Translations under genes and position numbers: made by a program
In this document: positions 1 to 7,455 of the stretch, in pieces
How the letters are laid out: each line of letters begins with the position of its first letter
Position numbering within the stretch: position 1 is the stretch's first letter
Assembly: GCA_030019325.1 (NCBI GenBank)
Contig: JASEFB010000002.1
Location: 1 to 31,812 of the forward strand
Direction: 5' to 3'
Length of the DNA stretch: 31,812 nt
From: an archaeon
Lineage (GTDB): Archaea > Halobacteriota > Syntropharchaeia > Alkanophagales > Methanospirareceae
The notes under the pieces: generated by a model
Seen by the model: the letters and a program-made list of their open reading frames with translations, nothing else
What the model was told of the DNA's origin: nothing
The model's database searches: none

Positions 1-294
1 GCGTTTAACATCATCAATGACTTCAAGGAGAGCCTGGACATGAAATATCACAAAATGACCACAGGCACGATCGTAAGGAAGTTCATTGATAGACCAGCTA
101 CAATAAAGACGACAGCAGATGAGATTGTTGTTAAGTTTGACTATTTTAGGGAACAGGATGCACTAAAGGATTATTGCGAGAAGATAAATCAGCTAAATCT
201 GGAAATATCATGGTTCAAGGATAAAGTTCTGAGGTTTGAATTCGAGGGGGAGGAGGAGTTCAAAGAGCGGAAATCTTTTTTGTCCGCAGGATAA
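1..294 (+). pseudogene. C-terminal fragment of a transposase-like protein, runs off the window start
   Basis: The reading frame is open from base 1, so the 5' part lies outside the window and this may be the intact tail of a longer gene. About 97 residues are visible; the usual start at base 40 is only an internal Met. The segment has no membrane helix or signal. It is a compact, mixed-charge domain with the look of the C-terminal end of DDE transposases common in methanogenic archaea (paired Arg/Phe positions such as TIVRKF and a final acidic stretch). This family call is from general resemblance only. A second, N-terminal transposase fragment lies at 2177-2590, consistent with an area that has received and lost insertion sequences. 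Alternative: an unrelated hypothetical protein. Confidence 0.4.
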
Positions 295-400
295 ATGGAT
301 GCAACAATTGATGGTATTCATTGATAAGGAGACTTATTTCAAACATTGAAAATATATAATTTTTATCCCACTTTCCAAGCGACAAAACCATGTGAACCAT

Positions 401-970
401 CTATATCAGCCTCAAAAAACCGCTCATATCGCTCATCCATTTCTCGATGTCTATTGGCTCTTCAAGTTTCTCTATAAGTTCAAAGAAAGGTTTTAGGTGA
501 TCCGGTATTTCAATCCTCTGTCTTGCGGGTACCCCCTCTTCTTCAATGATAAAGATACCTCTCCTGCTTACCCTCAGCATTTCAGCTAACGATCTCTCTC
601 TATCTATGAACCAGAGGAAAGCGAGGCAGCTCATCGCATAATCGAAAGTATTATCTTTGAATGGCAGGTGCTCAACATCCGCGATACAAAAATCTTTATC
701 TGGGTATTTTCTCTTAGCACTCTCGATCATCTTCGAGGAAGCGTCCACGCCGATAGCTCTTTCAAAGGGCTGTATCATTACTCCCGTCCCAGTAGCAACA
801 TCGAGAACAAAATCACCACCAATAATTTGCTCTTTCAACTTATCCGCGATCTCTTTCTGAGCCTGCACATGGTCGGTTTGCTCCATGTATTCATCATAAA
901 ATTCTACAACTTCGTCAAATGCACTCAGTATTTTTTCTTTCTTATATCTCCCTATTCTCGCTTCTTCCAT
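401..970 (-). CDS. Class I SAM-dependent methyltransferase
   Basis: A 189-residue protein of the Methyltransf_11/25 type. The SAM-binding motif I is seen as VLDVATGTGV near residues 56-65. An acidic residue at the end of strand beta-2 follows (IGVDASSKMIE), then the PFKDNTFD loop and a post-motif region ADVEHLPF typical of UbiE-like enzymes. It is expected to be cytosolic and to transfer a methyl group from SAM to a small molecule; the substrate cannot be read from the sequence. The ATG at 970 is the first start in an open frame. The C-terminus is short relative to many family members (usually 200-260 residues) but not clearly broken. It stands alone, with about 100 bp of AT-rich spacer on each side. 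Confidence 0.8.
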   Translation of the reverse strand: MEEARIGRYKKEKILSAFDEVVEFYDEYMEQTDHVQAQKEIADKLKEQIIGGDFVLDVATGTGVMIQPFERAIGVDASSKMIESAKRKYPDKDFCIADVEHLPFKDNTFDYAMSCLAFLWFIDRERSLAEMLRVSRRGIFIIEEEGVPARQRIEIPDHLKPFFELIEKLEEPIDIEKWMSDMSGFLRLI

Positions 971-1089
971 AATAGGTTATGAGATTTAAGCATTTTGTCA
1001 AATAATATTAAAAAATGGTAGGATAGAAAAACTTCGGTTTGACTTCTCTATTCTACCCTTTGAACTGAGCTCCAGAAGGAGAGTGAGAA

Positions 1090-1605
1090 CTACATGGAAC
1101 GTGGCGGCAACTCCTTATAAAATGGTATTTCTAATGCCCCAATTGGTGTATCTATGTAGACTGTACCTCCTATTCCCCATGTTAGTGCCCCTGACTGAAT
1201 CGCGCTTATTACTAACGAAGGTGCATTTGTTAAATCCACTCGGTACGTTGTAATAACATCACGTGACTCCATTGCTGGGATGTCTATTCTTTGAGCGAAA
1301 TAACCCATTCCGGTTGGTCCCCCGTTTGCATAAATTGTGTAATCCATGCGATCCAACGTCGCTGTTATATCATTAGGATTATATATATTCACCGACATCC
1401 ACATATCAACATACGATGGTATTTGTGGATTAGGTGGAAGCATAACTGGTCCCCATCCCGTTGGGTAGAGATAATTTGGCGTTATTTCGCAATCTAATAA
1501 TGCCTCTCGTTGCTCTATCTCCGATTCCAAACAACAAATTATTAAAATACCTATCACTATCATTGCTATTACCATCATCGCTAATACCACTTTTCTCGTA
1601 TCCAT
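1090..1605 (-). CDS. Secreted or membrane-anchored LEA14/WHy-like protein
   Basis: A 171-residue protein with a strongly hydrophobic N-terminal segment (about residues 6-26: VVLAMMVIAMIVIGILIICC), so it is probably anchored in the membrane with the rest outside. The remainder is rich in beta-type residues and contains a VNIYNPNDITATLDRMDYTIYANG-like stretch (seen in pieces). This pattern, Asn-Pro followed by hydrophobic alternation, is characteristic of the WHy/LEA14 domain, a beta-sandwich found in desiccation and cell-envelope proteins. There are Cys residues just after the helix, which leaves open a lipid-modified or disulphide form. A Shine-Dalgarno-like GGAGGT lies upstream of the ATG at 1605. 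Function is unknown; the domain assignment is moderately sure. Confidence 0.6.
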   Translation of the reverse strand: MDTRKVVLAMMVIAMIVIGILIICCLESEIEQREALLDCEITPNYLYPTGWGPVMLPPNPQIPSYVDMWMSVNIYNPNDITATLDRMDYTIYANGGPTGMGYFAQRIDIPAMESRDVITTYRVDLTNAPSLVISAIQSGALTWGIGGTVYIDTPIGALEIPFYKELPPRSM

Positions 1606-1644
1606 TCTTCCTTTTTACCTCCTAATTATTTCTGGATGATTGAC

Positions 1645-2049
1645 CTATTCTACTATTTTCCCAGCATCAGGTCCGGGGGAAGTCACATAGATGGAATCAA
1701 CCTTGACAATAACCGCAGCTTTCGGATTAAGCTCAGGCATCATAGCTTTCACCATTTTAACACCTTCGTCAAAGATAGCCCCCGAAGTTTCAATCCTCAC
1801 AATGCCTTTGAACTGATATCCTCTCAAAGTATCCAGATCCCATACCGAAATCGCTACCCTCGGATTCGCCTTTATATTCTCCTCTGTCTTCTTCATAAAG
1901 ATATCCATCAACAAGATTTCATCCTCGGGTAGAACTTTCCCAAAAGCAACCGGCACTACATTTGGCTCTCCTTCTTTGGTAGCAGTAGCTACTGCGAAAC
2001 CTTTTGATCTCCCCACTATTTCCTTCATCTCATCTGTAATGTGTACCAT
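1645..2049 (-). CDS. Pyridoxamine 5'-phosphate oxidase-like FMN-binding protein
   Basis: A 134-residue single-domain protein of the split-barrel flavin-binding superfamily (PNPOx-like). Seen features are the N-terminal helix, FAVATATKEGEPNVVPV (first strands of the barrel), the ILLMDIFMKKTEENIKANPRVAISVWD segment (in pieces) that usually carries the phosphate-binding Lys and Asn, and a QFKGIVRIETSG strand. Small archaeal members bind FMN or F420 and are usually general flavin reductases or stress proteins; the true substrate is not visible. The ATG at 2049 is preceded by GAGGTGA. It is on the same strand as the WHy-like gene, 39 bp upstream of it, so the two may be co-transcribed. Confidence 0.85.
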   Translation of the reverse strand: MVHITDEMKEIVGRSKGFAVATATKEGEPNVVPVAFGKVLPEDEILLMDIFMKKTEENIKANPRVAISVWDLDTLRGYQFKGIVRIETSGAIFDEGVKMVKAMMPELNPKAAVIVKVDSIYVTSPGPDAGKIVE

Positions 2050-2176
2050 TCCTCATATCACCTCTTTTTTCTTATTTCGATATATTTGGTAAATCAAGTT
2101 AAAAACTTTTCGAATTATTAGGTTTGGGGCAAAAATTAAAAAGGAACTTATAGTAGATATTTAGATAAATGAGAGC

Positions 2177-2590
2177 ATGGGGAAGAAAAATAAAGAATTT
2201 AGCTGGGCAAATTACGAAAACGGAAGAAATGACGAGATAAGGAAGTTAGCGGAGTTCTTAAAATCTGTGATTTGGCAATTGAGCGAACCTTATAAGATGA
2301 AAAGAGTAGGGAGAGGGAGACCTTATTATCCGCCTAAAGGGATGGTTCTGGTCGCTATTTTGATGTTCAGGATGAGCATAAGCGAGAGGGAATATGTAAA
2401 TTGGTTAAAAATGAACATATGGTTGATAGAACTCGCAGAACTGCCAAATCCTCCAGATAGGAGGTCTATAAAGCGTGTTTTTGAAAGAACACCGGAAGAA
2501 TACTGGAAAAAGTTAGAGGAGAAATTTCAGAAGATTATACCGGATTCAAAGATATATGGCGTTGATTCCTCAGGACTAAAACCTAAATGA
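2177..2590 (+). pseudogene. N-terminal fragment of an IS5/IS1182-like transposase
   Basis: A 137-residue frame with the N-terminal DUF772-type domain of IS5-like transposases: a GRGRPYYPPKGMVLVAILM segment, then the SEREYVNWLKMN helix and the PDRRSIKRVFER motif. The frame stops just after YGVDSSGLK, which contains the first Asp of the DDE catalytic triad. The rest of the catalytic domain, including the other two acidic residues, is missing, and no continuation in other frames was seen in the following 190 bp. It is therefore a remnant that cannot transpose. The AT-rich 75 bp before the ATG may be the left end of the element, but terminal inverted repeats were not found. Confidence 0.75.
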
Positions 2591-2781
2591 TTATTTTCAG
2601 GATAAGCTCTAATATGCCTTATTTTTTGAAAAAGTAGCGGAAAGAACCCTTTTATTTTTGCGTTCTAACGAAATAAGAGAATAGGGGGAATATAAATGTT
2701 CAGACCTTCTTTTAAATTCGATTATATCGCATGTATGAAGGCCGTTTTTTGAATGGCGCTTTTTTTAAATCCTTTCGATAC

Positions 2782-3156
2782 CTATTTTGGTTTCTCTTTC
2801 CTATACTTTTTGCTTCCAAGAGCTCTTCGAGGGTCCAGAGTTTTTTGTGGTGCGTTCCATTCTTGGCTTTGTTCCTTCCCAGGGGTAATGCGATAATAAA
2901 CTCTGTCATAATACGCGCGATTCCGCGCCGCTTCGGTTCTCACCTTTTCGATCAGACCTAACTGTCGCAGGATCCAAATATAATTTGCTACAAACGAGGA
3001 ATAGGAGCAGACTTTTTTAGAGCCTCTTTTTTCCTTCAAGGCGCGCCAGATTTGCATAGCATAACCTTCCCCATGATCAAGCAAATAGTCCCGGATAAAT
3101 AGTCCAGTGGGGGCAGTCCTGGGTGTGGTCCATCCTTTTAATTTTTTTTCAATCAT
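2782..3156 (-). CDS. Small winged-helix-like protein, function unknown
   Basis: The frame extends upstream to 3204, but the ATG at 3156 gives a better-formed start (residues MIEKKLKGW) just after a very AT-rich leader. The product has 124 residues, is very basic at the C-terminus (ALGSKKYRKEKPK), and contains a helical segment LFIRDYLLDHGEGYAMQIWRALKE followed by YIWILRQLGLIEKVR (each in pieces) and a YYRITPGK end. That order resembles a winged-helix DNA-binding domain, where the Y-x-I-T-P hairpin is the wing. It is on the minus strand with the small gene at 3291-3539 in an AT-rich island between a transposase fragment and a truncated hydrolase, so it could come from a mobile element or virus. 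The domain assignment is inference. Confidence 0.5.
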   Translation of the reverse strand: MIEKKLKGWTTPRTAPTGLFIRDYLLDHGEGYAMQIWRALKEKRGSKKVCSYSSFVANYIWILRQLGLIEKVRTEAARNRAYYDRVYYRITPGKEQSQEWNAPQKTLDPRRALGSKKYRKEKPK

Positions 3157-3267
3157 TTTTTTAAAAGATGAATTTTTTATATTAAAAATTATTGACAAAA
3201 ACATGTATTTGTCTTTGAAAAAAAATCTTAAAAGTTCTTTTCTCCTTTTTAAATTTTTTAAATGCCA

Positions 3268-3289
3268 GTAGTTGCAGCTCTGCAGCTAC
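3268..3289. repeat. Short hairpin at the end of a small gene
   Basis: The 22 bases from GTAGTTGCAG to CTGCAGCTAC form a near-perfect stem of ten pairs (one G-T) with a two-base loop. It begins immediately beyond the stop codon of the minus-strand gene at 3291-3539, so on that transcript it could act as a 3' stabiliser or pause site. The flanking sequence is A/T-rich. Confidence 0.45.
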
Positions 3290-3290
3290 A

Positions 3291-3539
3291 TCAACCAACA
3301 AAACTTTTCAAGACTACCAGGTAATCATGTGCGGTCCTTCTCGAACATTCCAGGATTTCCATTACATCTTTTTCTTTCACCACGGACCACACATAATTTT
3401 TGAAGTCAGGGTAAACATAAATCGGCGCTCTCTTCCAATCATGATCTTCGTATCTTTGGTAAAGCGTGTTATGCAGCAGGATCAGATTTTTTAGGACCTT
3501 CACCCGGATACCTTTCGCGCTTATCTTTTCCCTCGTCAT
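3291..3539 (-). CDS. Small hypothetical protein with possible helix-turn-helix
   Basis: An 82-residue basic protein starting at ATG 3539. I do not recognise the family. The C-terminal third, KDVMEILECSRRTAHDYLVVL, reads like a helix-turn-helix: a first helix, a turn around CSRRT, and a recognition helix. The N-terminal part (KGIRVKVLKNLILLHNTLYQR) is probably helical, and a Trp/Tyr-rich middle (APIYVYPDFKNYVW) could be a beta hairpin. It may be a small DNA-binding protein from a mobile element. It lies on the same strand as, and upstream of, the winged-helix-like gene at 2782-3156 and may be transcribed with it. No signal peptide or membrane segment. Confidence 0.5.
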   Translation of the reverse strand: MTREKISAKGIRVKVLKNLILLHNTLYQRYEDHDWKRAPIYVYPDFKNYVWSVVKEKDVMEILECSRRTAHDYLVVLKSFVG

Positions 3540-3617
3540 AACCCTTACGTTTATAAATGTCAGATTATGACTTTAAAAACTTAAAAAGAAGGATGAAAAG
3601 GGCGTATTTTTCCCTCA

Positions 3618-4214
3618 TCATTCTATATGTAATTTGATAGCGTAGTTATATGCGATAATAGCAAACCGTGCCCCGTTACTTCCGCCCACATATACAATCC
3701 GTTCCGGGTCAATCTCAGGCTGATTCCGCAAGACCTCCGCGGCTGCACGTGCATCATGCACCATCTTGTGTTCGGTAGGCTCTTCACCATTCAGAAAGAT
3801 TTGTAAATCGCCCTGCATATCAATAACACCCAAATTGCGCTGGTCAAGTGTAATGCTGGCGTAGCCGAGACTGCACAGATAGGTTGCAAGCCCTTGCTCA
3901 CCCTCTTTGGTCACGGTTGCTCCGGGGAGCAGCACGACACCAAGAATACCGTTTCCTTGTGGGACTTGAGGCATCCGCAGGAGTCCTGCTATCTGCATGC
4001 CCCGACTGGTAAATCTGACCTCATTAAGGGTGTATTCATCGGTCGTTTCGAGCGGTGTTGTTTCATAATCAGGCGTGCATGGAGGATATTCAAGCAATCC
4101 TTCATCGGTCACACGCCACTCTTGCTTGGTGCCTGAAAGCAAGAGCACACCAACAAGTGCAGCGATGACACATCCAATGGCAAGCAACCGTATCAAAGTG
4201 CGATAATCCATCAT
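3618..4214 (-). pseudogene. Membrane-anchored alpha/beta hydrolase, C-terminally truncated
   Basis: The frame opens at 4361, but the ATG at 4214 follows AAAGGAGCG at proper spacing and begins a clean signal anchor (LIRLLAIGCVIAALVGVLLL), so I take 4214. The 198-residue product has the oxyanion region VVLLPGATVTKEGEQGLATYL, the strand SLGYASITLDQRNLG and the nucleophile elbow VGGSNGA, marking a dienelactone hydrolase-like fold facing outside the cell. It ends about 16 residues after the nucleophile. The Asp and His of the catalytic triad should follow in the next 80-100 residues and are absent, so the enzyme is probably inactive or a remnant. The DUF72 gene lies 50 bp upstream on the same strand. 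Confidence 0.65.
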
Positions 4215-4263
4215 TTTTACGCTCCTTTGCTTTTTGTTCTTGGTGAAAGCACCGGTGATGAAG

Positions 4264-4998
4264 CTACATCGTTTCCATAAATCGTAATGCATCGTCATAC
4301 ATCGTATCATTATTAAAGAGCACATAGACCTGTGAGCTCCTCGTCTCCAAACATTTCTCATATAACGTCTTTAAGTCATCCTCCGTGTAAGTATACCGAT
4401 ACATCCTTTTTCCAGGGGGAGACCCGTGTAACCTGAAATAAGCCAAATCTGAAGGAGCAGGGCCTTCTGCAAAGGGATCCACACCGTGAATGAGATCGAG
4501 CTCGGTGCATAATTTTTCTATGGTGTTCCTATCCCACTTCCCTCGGTGCTCCCATACCATCGTTGTATCTTTCCTGTCTCTTGCTATAGCGCGAAAAAAA
4601 TCCCGCATATTCTTTATATTCTCCTCGCTCTCCGTGAAGCTCGCTGGGGATTGAAAAACGACTATTTTTGCATCCAACGCTTTTCGTATCTCATTTGTAA
4701 CGGCCCATGCCTCAAACACGTTATCCGTCGGTCTGAAGAACCCATACTTGTCCACTTCGTTCTCAGCTACTTCTATTCTCGCCTTTCTATACGTGGGGCT
4801 GGTCGGCTCGTGTGTAATCAACTGCCATGCTTTAACGGTGAATTCAAACTCCTTTGGTGCACGTCGTCGCCAATTTTCCGCAGTGGATCTCTTCATGGGT
4901 CTGTAAAAAGTCGTTTGCACCTCTAATAACCGCAGATTGGTAAATACTGTATCTTGAGATCGTGCGAAGCCGCAAATGCCTACTTTAACTTTGACCAT
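4264..4998 (-). CDS. DUF72 (YecE-like) family protein
   Basis: A 244-residue TIM-barrel-like protein of the DUF72 family. Seen hallmarks are the N-terminal VKVGICGFARS, LLEVQTTFYRP (normally VEVNSTFY), the PKEFEFTVKAWQLITH strand, VVFQSPASFTES, the MVWEHRGKW segment (normally FEFRHPSW), and the terminal DLAYFRLHG and YVLFNNDTMYDDAL blocks, which match the usual LxxYFRFHG and YVYFNNH motifs. The family is widespread and of unknown biochemical function. A GTG start at 5007 is possible, but ATG 4998 gives the conserved N-terminus; no clear ribosome-binding site is seen, so the mRNA may be leaderless. It is divergent from atwA, sharing a short AT-rich promoter region around 5010-5050. Confidence 0.85.
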   Translation of the reverse strand: MVKVKVGICGFARSQDTVFTNLRLLEVQTTFYRPMKRSTAENWRRRAPKEFEFTVKAWQLITHEPTSPTYRKARIEVAENEVDKYGFFRPTDNVFEAWAVTNEIRKALDAKIVVFQSPASFTESEENIKNMRDFFRAIARDRKDTTMVWEHRGKWDRNTIEKLCTELDLIHGVDPFAEGPAPSDLAYFRLHGSPPGKRMYRYTYTEDDLKTLYEKCLETRSSQVYVLFNNDTMYDDALRFMETM

Positions 4999-5065
4999 CT
5001 TAAACACGACTAAAATTTTATGATTTAAGTTATAATTAATCCATATTAATAAGAGGCGATTGAAG

Positions 5066-6784
5066 ATGGGGGCGATATTGCGTGTTCAGGGGCTCTGTAA
5101 GCGGTACGAATTATCAACGATAGGTAGGGAATTGGTAGCGCTGGATAATGTGTCCTTCGAGGTAGAAAAGGGCGAGACATTGGGGATAATTGGAAGAAGT
5201 GGAGCGGGCAAGACAACGTTGCTTCGCATGCTTCGTGGTTACGAGAAGTTTGACGAAGGGGTCATTGAACTGGATGGTGTAAAGGTAACACCTGACTCAT
5301 CCTATGCGGAGTTCAGGAAGCTTCGTGAGATGACTGCTTTTCACCTCCAGCGCTCTTTTGCACTCTATAATATCTCAGTGATAGACAATGTAATAAAACG
5401 GTTAAGAGCAAAGCAAGTAGGCTATGAAGAGGTACCGGAGTTTGAGGATGATTACGAGGAGTTAAAGCAAGAAGCATTTAAAATACTTGACCTCGTTGGG
5501 CTGCGTGACAAATGGAATCACCTCTTCACGATTTTGAGCGGTGGTGATAAGCAGCGGGTTTTGCTTGCCCGCCAGCTTGCGAAAGGTCCCTCTTTATTAC
5601 TGCTTGACGAGCCTGGCACGATGTCAGACCCCCTGACGAGGAGATATCTACTCGACAGTGTGAAAAGGGTGAAAGAGCGAACAGAACTGAGTATTTTGCT
5701 CGTCTCGCACATGCCACAGGTGCATAGATATCTTTGCGATAGGATGCTTATGCTGGATAAGGGGAGGGTAGTAGAGGAAGGCGATACGGAGCGTGTAATT
5801 GAGAAGTTCTTAGCGCCACTTGAGCCTGTAAAACCTTTAGCTCCGGTAAGAGATTGGAAGGAAACAGCGCTCTGGGTTGACGGCGCCTGGAAGAAGTATG
5901 ATTTGGTCACCAGTCGTACATTGATAAGAACGATTGAAATGCAGGACCTTAATATCAAGGTTCCAAGGGGGGATATACTTGGGATAGTTGGTCCATCAGC
6001 AATGGGAAAGACGGTACTCATGCGGCTATTGAGCGGCTTTGAGAAGCCTGATAATGGCTTTATTCTGATCAGAATAGGGACGGTGGACTATGCTAATATT
6101 GCGGAATATGGGGGAAGGTCAATAGAGGCACGGAGCAAATTGGGCATTGTTCATCAAGAGTTCGCACTTCCTCCTCACCAGCTCGTTCAGGACCTCTTTG
6201 CTCAAAGGATTGGGTTGAAGAAGTTCGAGATGGTACAAGAGGCGATGGAAAGGGCGAAAGAATTTGGTATAAGTGACGTCACCCTTGATATTCTTTTACG
6301 ACTTGCAGACATGCCGGAGGAGGAAGCGAAGGGAAGACTCAGGGAGTTAGGGCTCGATATGGATATTTTGGATGAACTGTTCCCTAAATTACCGGCTGAG
6401 GAGGCCTTACGAGTTGCTAAACCATACCTTAACGCAGTTAATCTACCTGAAGAGATATTCAGGCGATACATCTCAGAGATGAGTATGGGTGAGGAGATAA
6501 GGCTTGCAATTGCTGCGCTCATGGCTTCAAACTGTGAAATTCTGCTATTAGACGAGCCTTTTGGAGACATCGACCCGATTTCGCTCCGTATTGTAGCAAA
6601 TTCATTGAAAGATTTGAATCGTCAATTCAATACGACCATTTTAGTGGTGAGCCATCAGCTTGACATAATCAGAGAGCTTACACACGAAGCGATATTAATT
6701 GACGAGGGGAAAGTTGTGATGCGTGGCAATCCGGATGAGGTCTGTGATGCGTTCATCGATTTGAGGTTTAAAGAGCTTGAATAA
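5066..6784 (+). CDS. atwA: Methyl-coenzyme M reductase activation component A2 (AtwA)
   Basis: A 572-residue soluble protein with two ABC ATPase domains in one chain and no membrane segments, the architecture of AtwA. With ATP this protein helps reductively activate the Ni(I) F430 cofactor of methyl-coenzyme M reductase. Domain 1 has Walker A GRSGAGKTT (about residues 43-51), signature LSGGDKQRV, Walker B LLLLDEPG and H-loop LLVSHM. Domain 2 has Walker A GPSAMGKTV (about 309-317), a degenerate signature MSMGEEIRL, Walker B ILLLDEPFGDIDP and SHQ. The region between Q-loop and signature in domain 2 is long, as usual for the family. ATG 5066 is preceded by GAGGCGA; a TTG at 5060 is less likely. 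The gene marks the host as an Mcr-bearing archaeon. No other Mcr-related gene is in the window. Confidence 0.9.
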   Translation: MGAILRVQGLCKRYELSTIGRELVALDNVSFEVEKGETLGIIGRSGAGKTTLLRMLRGYEKFDEGVIELDGVKVTPDSSYAEFRKLREMTAFHLQRSFALYNISVIDNVIKRLRAKQVGYEEVPEFEDDYEELKQEAFKILDLVGLRDKWNHLFTILSGGDKQRVLLARQLAKGPSLLLLDEPGTMSDPLTRRYLLDSVKRVKERTELSILLVSHMPQVHRYLCDRMLMLDKGRVVEEGDTERVIEKFLAPLEPVKPLAPVRDWKETALWVDGAWKKYDLVTSRTLIRTIEMQDLNIKVPRGDILGIVGPSAMGKTVLMRLLSGFEKPDNGFILIRIGTVDYANIAEYGGRSIEARSKLGIVHQEFALPPHQLVQDLFAQRIGLKKFEMVQEAMERAKEFGISDVTLDILLRLADMPEEEAKGRLRELGLDMDILDELFPKLPAEEALRVAKPYLNAVNLPEEIFRRYISEMSMGEEIRLAIAALMASNCEILLLDEPFGDIDPISLRIVANSLKDLNRQFNTTILVVSHQLDIIRELTHEAILIDEGKVVMRGNPDEVCDAFIDLRFKELE

Positions 6785-6866
6785 TACTTACTTTATAGAG
6801 AAAGGAAAAAATTCAAGACGAAAAGCTTAAAAGAGATACATAAGTTTCTTTAGTAAACCTTTCTTT

Positions 6867-6949
6867 TGTGGGGCTCTGCCCCATCACGGGCTCCGCCCGT
6901 GCCCCCGCAAGCCCAGGAGGGGCTTACCCGCAAGCCCTGTAAGGGCTTA
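6867..6949. repeat. GC-rich multi-hairpin repeat, copy 1 (tRNA leader)
   Basis: A chain of short perfect hairpins: GGGGCTCTGCCCC, ACGGGCTCCGCCCGT, AAGCCC..GGGCTT and AAGCCCTGTAAGGGCTT. The reverse complement of 27511-27631 (inside guaA) matches the same order of blocks, with an additional central part there. The whole is bracketed by a perfect 11-base inverted repeat, AAACCTTTCTT (6855-6865) and AAGAAAGGTTT (6951-6961), so the RNA could fold into one large structure ending one base before tRNA-Glu. No coding potential of its own. It could be a non-autonomous (REP/MITE-like) element. Confidence 0.8.
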
Positions 6950-6962
6950 GAAGAAAGGTTTT

Positions 6963-7037
6963 GCTCCGCTGGTGTAGTTCGGCCAAGCATGCGGGCCTCT
7001 CGAGCCCACGACCGGGGTTCAAATCCCCGGCGGAGCA
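6963..7037 (+). tRNA. tRNA-Glu (anticodon CTC)
   Basis: A 75-base cloverleaf without intron. The acceptor stem GCTCCGC pairs with GCGGAGC and the discriminator is A. The D stem GTGT pairs with GCAT through wobble pairs. The anticodon stem/loop is CGGGC-CTCTCGA-GCCCA with CTC at the anticodon position and one C-A mismatch at the top of the stem. The T stem is CCGGG/CCCGG with loop GTTCAAATC-like residues. CCA is not encoded. The sequence matches the archaeal tRNA-Glu pattern. A large hairpin element ends one base before the 5' end, and a purF remnant begins about 30 bp after the 3' end on the other strand. Confidence 0.93.
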
Positions 7038-7067
7038 ATATTACAAGAATAAGATTACTTTCAAGAG

Positions 7068-7455
7068 TTAAGTGTTGCGCCTCAAATTCTCGGCATTGAC
7101 CAAATTGCCGTTGTGCGCTCCGGCTATTTTCCCGTTCCGATAATTCACGAGTAAGGATTCGGCGTTCTGTACCTTTGATGCACCGCCGTCGAATATCGCA
7201 CATGACCCATGCCTTTGGTGCCGTGGAGCGAGGCTAATCGGTCTGGTGAAAAGACCTCGTTCACAAGACCCATCTCTTTTATGAGTGGTATATCGTCCTC
7301 TAACCGCCTGCCTGTGTCTTCTTTCGCTTCAGACACACCATCACATACTGCTATACCTGCTGATTCCTGACCCCGGTGTTGTAACGCATAAAGACCGTAG
7401 AAGATAGGCAAAGCTGCATTTCCGTGGGCTAAGGCTACGCCCTCTTTTTAAGAAC
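7068..7455 (-). pseudogene. purF: Remnant of amidophosphoribosyltransferase N-terminal (glutaminase) domain
   Basis: On the minus strand the frame reads KEGVALAHGNAALPIFYGL, then YALQHRGQESAGIAVCDG, then LASLHGTKGMGHVRYSTA, which is the class-II glutaminase domain of PurF. After STA the frame shifts by one base and continues as GASKVQNAESLLVNYRNG and AHNGNLVNAENLRRNT, then stops about 30 bp from tRNA-Glu. The N-terminal Met-Cys with the catalytic Cys is missing at the 5' side, where a stop precedes the match, and the whole phosphoribosyltransferase domain is missing at the 3' side. It is a doubly truncated, frameshifted fragment. The upstream border abuts the end of the glutamine amidotransferase gene, suggesting deletion joined the two. 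Confidence 0.8.

Noticed and set aside
2712..2909. Minus-strand frame of 65 codons overlapping the winged-helix-like gene
   Set aside because: It overlaps a longer gene in another frame and shows no independent support.
6850..7203. Open frames on both strands over the hairpin repeat and tRNA-Glu
   Set aside because: They lie over a structured repeat and a clear tRNA; no protein-like conservation is seen.
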